Source: Bacillota bacterium
GTDB taxonomy: Bacteria > Bacillota > Clostridia > Tissierellales > Peptoniphilaceae
DNA length: 8,476 nt
Reading direction: 5' to 3'
Assembly: GCA_023394215.1 (NCBI GenBank)
Contig: JAEXBH010000051.1
Location: forward strand, 1-8,476
The notes under the pieces: model-generated
The model's input: the letters and a program-made list of their open reading frames with translations, nothing else
What the model was told of the DNA's origin: nothing
The model's database searches: none
Shown here: one piece after another, positions 5,909 through 8,476 of the stretch
Layout of the letters: each line of letters begins with the position of its first letter
Numbering within the stretch: the stretch's first letter is position 1
Translations under genes and position numbers: made by a program

Positions 5909-6742
5909 ATGGACAGATTAATAATTGGGGATTCGGGCTTAGACCTGAATAGTGACTTGGAAAAGAAGTTGAATATAGAGCTTGTACCGTTTTTTATAGA
6001 TATAGAAGACCAGCATTTTATTGATGACGGCTCTATAGATGTGGATGCTTATTTGGATGCCATGAAGGCTTCGAAAAATACACCTAAGACAGCAGCACCT
6101 TCACCGGATTTTTTTTACAAAGCTATGGCTAAGGCGGATGAGGCTTTTGCCGTGACGATATCATCAAAGTTGTCGACGACATATTCAAATGCCTTGATAG
6201 CTAAAAAAATGTTGGAAGAAAGTTATCCTGAAAAAAAGGTACATGTGTTTGATTCATTATCTGCAGTTGCAGGAGAGACTCTTGTTGCTATGAAAATTCA
6301 GGAGAAAGTGAATGAAAATAAGCCGTTTGAAGCTATAGTTCAGGAAGTTGAGGCTTTTATAAAGGATATGACTACACTTTTTGTTCTTGAAAGCTTGGAT
6401 AATTTGATAAAAAATGGCAGAATCACAAAAATTGTAGGAAAAATTGCTTCAGTTTTATCTATTAATCCTGTTTGTTTGGGAGAAAACGGGGAAATTAACA
6501 TGAAGTATAAGGTTAGGGGTATGAAAAATGCCATAAATAAACTTGTATCAACTATCGGTGAATCGGCGGAAAATCTTTCAGAAAAGATTTTGGTTATATC
6601 TCATGTTAAAAATCCTTTGAGAGCCGAAAATTTGAAAGAAAAGATAGAAGGTATATACAGGTTTAAAGATATAGTGATAACGGAAGCAAAGGGCCTATCA
6701 GCAACTTATGCTAATAGGGGCGGTATAGTATTGGCGTTTTAG
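5909..6742 (+). CDS. DegV family protein (fatty-acid-binding, FakB-like)
   Basis: DegV proteins bind one fatty acid; FakB members present it to the kinase FakA to make acyl-phosphate for phospholipid synthesis. This 277-residue cytoplasmic protein has the usual length. Recognisable elements are the N-terminal IGDSGLDL strand-loop, KTAAPSPDFF (60-69), TISSKLSTTYSNA (83-95), VFDSLSAVAGE (113-123), and SLDNLIKNGRI (162-172). Two positions differ from the common pattern: KTS is KTA here (Ala62), and S-G-T-Y is S-T-T-Y, so ligand choice may differ. TAAGGAG (5896-5902) overlaps the glmM stop and serves as ribosome binding site for the ATG. No FakA-like kinase is in this window. Family assignment is secure; a specific FakB role is inference. 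Confidence 0.93.
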   Translation: MDRLIIGDSGLDLNSDLEKKLNIELVPFFIDIEDQHFIDDGSIDVDAYLDAMKASKNTPKTAAPSPDFFYKAMAKADEAFAVTISSKLSTTYSNALIAKKMLEESYPEKKVHVFDSLSAVAGETLVAMKIQEKVNENKPFEAIVQEVEAFIKDMTTLFVLESLDNLIKNGRITKIVGKIASVLSINPVCLGENGEINMKYKVRGMKNAINKLVSTIGESAENLSEKILVISHVKNPLRAENLKEKIEGIYRFKDIVITEAKGLSATYANRGGIVLAF

Positions 6743-6744
6743 TT

Positions 6745-8421
6745 ATGAATAGAAGATATGAGATTTTAAAGATAGGGATCTTTATTTTTTTACTCAGCAT
6801 GTTTTTGCTTATATATTCATTGCCTAAGAAGATAAGTGCCGGTAATAAAACAGACAAAAAAGTTGAAAATCCTCATCTTTTGAGGGCTGACAGCAAGGTT
6901 TTAAAAATAGCCATACCTAAGTTTGAAAACAGCTTAAATCCTTTTTATGATGGAAAGAACGAGGTATCGGTTTTATCAAAACTTATATATTCATCAATAA
7001 TTACAAAGGACAAAAATAATAATGTAGTATTGGATGCTGCAAGTGATTATTGGTATGAGGACCAGGGAAGGACCATAGCGGTAGTTTTAAAAAAGGATAT
7101 TAAGTTCAGCGACGGTTCGAATTTGGACGCTTATGATGTCGAGAAAGTTTATAAGATTTTGGCGGATCCTTCATATGACGGGCTTCACAGTTCTTATGTG
7201 GAGAAGCTTAAGGGTTATTATGATTATAAGGTGGGTCAAAATAAGGACAGTTTAGGGGTCGAAGCGGTTGACAGATATCTTTTGCGTTTCAGGTTTGAAA
7301 TAGCGGATTACAACAATATAAATGCCTTGAGTTTTCCTTTGGTCAACACAAGCAATATGGAATACAATTATGGAGAGGCAAGTCAAATTGCCAAATTGGA
7401 ATTCAAAGCAGGTTCGGGACCCTATAGGGTTGAAAGTAAAGAAGATGGACAGATTAACTTGACCTTGAATGACAGCGTGGCTTATAGTGATTATTCCATA
7501 AAAAATATACAGATATTTGAATATGACTATTTCTATGCCCTTAGTGAGTATAAAAAGGGTAATATAGATATAGTTTATAAGTATGATAAAAACTTGGCTA
7601 TAGAAAATCTTATAGATGATAGAACCTTGGAATATTCTAAACTTATAGATAATCAGGCAAGCAACTATTATGTCTTAGGTTTTAACAGCGACTCGAATCT
7701 GTTTTCCAAGGCGGAATACAGGAGAGCGCTTAGAAATTCGATAGATTTCCCGGATATTGTAAATAGGGCATACGGACAGGATATTTTTTCTTTCCCGCTA
7801 CTTCCGATATTTGAGAACTCATGGTTTAATAATAAGAGTTTGAATGATAACTCCAAGATTGAGCTTGAGGATCTTCTCTCAGAGGAATATGAGAAAAGAG
7901 ACGGATTTTATGTAGATGAAAAGGGAAATGATCTAAGCGTAAGCATGGTGGTGTCGGAGAATAATGAATTCGTAAAAAAAATAGAAGAAAATTTAATAGA
8001 AGCCTTTAAGAAACAGTCAATAAGGTTGGAAATAACCTATTTACAGGATAAGGAAATGTTTGAAGCTTTTAACGGGAAGGCAAAATTCGATATGTTTGTT
8101 TCCAATCGTATGATGACGGAGATACCGAGCATAAGAAATGATTATGCTTATGATGTTGAAAAGGGAATTTATATGGGACTTCCGACAGACGGCATTCTTT
8201 ATGTTATGGGGTTGATTGCGGATTCTACGCAGAATAAGTATGTTCAGGATTTTGCTAAAAATTGGCAAAATAATTTCATAAAAAACACACCTTATATTGT
8301 AATGGCGACATCGAATTTGACCAGTATTATAAATTCAAGGATAGAGGGGCTTTATTTAAACGAATTTGTAGGAATAGACAATATATACAATCTTAAAAAT
8401 TTGAAAATTAAACAAAATTAA
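6745..8421 (+). CDS. Extracellular solute-binding protein, family 5 (oligopeptide/dipeptide-type), without lipobox
   Basis: This 558-residue protein resembles OppA/DppA-type binding proteins of ABC importers. A positively charged start (MNRRYE) is followed by one hydrophobic segment (about 10-26) and then KK, giving a signal peptide or membrane anchor. Family features follow: KIAIPKFENSLNPFYDG (54-70), VLKKDIKFSDGSNLDAYDVE (114-133), the usual F-x-DG-x-x-x-x-AyDV motif, and later GSGPYRV, YYVLGFNSD and YRRALRNSID. I see no cysteine anywhere in the protein, so it cannot be lipid-anchored as most Gram-positive binding proteins are. The ATG is two bases after the degV stop with no clear ribosome binding site, suggesting translational coupling. 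No permease or ATPase gene is present in the window. The ligand is unknown; peptides are the default guess. Confidence 0.88.
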   Translation: MNRRYEILKIGIFIFLLSMFLLIYSLPKKISAGNKTDKKVENPHLLRADSKVLKIAIPKFENSLNPFYDGKNEVSVLSKLIYSSIITKDKNNNVVLDAASDYWYEDQGRTIAVVLKKDIKFSDGSNLDAYDVEKVYKILADPSYDGLHSSYVEKLKGYYDYKVGQNKDSLGVEAVDRYLLRFRFEIADYNNINALSFPLVNTSNMEYNYGEASQIAKLEFKAGSGPYRVESKEDGQINLTLNDSVAYSDYSIKNIQIFEYDYFYALSEYKKGNIDIVYKYDKNLAIENLIDDRTLEYSKLIDNQASNYYVLGFNSDSNLFSKAEYRRALRNSIDFPDIVNRAYGQDIFSFPLLPIFENSWFNNKSLNDNSKIELEDLLSEEYEKRDGFYVDEKGNDLSVSMVVSENNEFVKKIEENLIEAFKKQSIRLEITYLQDKEMFEAFNGKAKFDMFVSNRMMTEIPSIRNDYAYDVEKGIYMGLPTDGILYVMGLIADSTQNKYVQDFAKNWQNNFIKNTPYIVMATSNLTSIINSRIEGLYLNEFVGIDNIYNLKNLKIKQN

Positions 8422-8429
8422 ACATTTTA

Positions 8430-8472
8430 TGCTATAATCAATTAGTTAATAGATAAATATGGTATTAGGAGG
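8430..8472 (+). promoter_or_regulatory. Extended -10 promoter and ribosome binding site of a gene beginning beyond the window
   Basis: TGCTATAAT (8430-8438) is another perfect TGnTATAAT box, starting nine bases after the preceding stop codon. It is followed by AGGAGG (8467-8472) close to the window edge. A start codon would be expected within a few bases after 8476. No terminator is visible between the solute-binding protein gene and this promoter, so readthrough from the glmM operon is likely. Confidence 0.6.
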
Positions 8473-8476
8473 AAAA

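Noticed and set aside
8459..8476. ATG at 8459 as the start of the next gene
   Set aside because: It has no ribosome binding site upstream, and its first codons contain AGGAGG, which is better read as the ribosome binding site of a start just beyond the window.

Overview
The window reads as chromosomal DNA from a low-GC, anaerobic Gram-positive bacterium. AT-rich codon use, strong AGGAGG-type ribosome binding sites, a clostridial-type 2[4Fe-4S] ferredoxin and a clostridial-looking GlmM all fit a Bacillota lineage of the Tissierellia/Peptoniphilaceae kind. The family-level placement is inference. All recognised genes lie on the + strand.

Bases 1-3107 hold the end of one operon: the C-terminal part of a VTC-domain (polyphosphate polymerase-like) protein, a DUF4956 membrane protein that commonly accompanies it, an OmpR-type response regulator and its sensor histidine kinase. 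The kinase is interrupted by an in-frame TAA inside the ATP-lid G2 box. The remaining 36 codons continue in the same frame and still read as a perfect kinase C-terminus. A hairpin region then ends the operon.

Bases 3108-4258 hold two small transcription units. The first is a 55-residue ferredoxin with its own extended -10 promoter and a clear intrinsic terminator. The second is rsmI (16S rRNA C1402 2'-O-methyltransferase), whose extended -10 promoter directly abuts that terminator.

Bases 4259-4548 are the most unusual part. Two tandem copies of a structured element lie here. Each has a nearly identical GC-rich head (about 64% G+C by hand count) and a tail bounded by the same inverted repeat, AACATAATT/AATTATGTT. 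The interior of the tail differs completely between copies but folds in both: one long hairpin in copy 2, and a three-arm cloverleaf-like set of hairpins in copy 1. The end of copy 2 supplies an extended -10 promoter for the next operon.

Bases 4549-8421 are a tightly packed operon: glmM (phosphoglucosamine mutase, cell-wall precursor synthesis), a DegV-family fatty-acid-binding protein, and an extracellular family 5 solute-binding protein with an N-terminal hydrophobic segment but no lipobox cysteine. At the 3' edge, a further extended -10 promoter and an AGGAGG ribosome binding site announce a gene that starts just outside the window.

Most of the protein-coding content is ordinary. The features that deserve a second look are the tandem structured repeat, the in-frame stop in the kinase, the pairing of a two-component system with a polyphosphate polymerase module, and the unusual translation start region of glmM.
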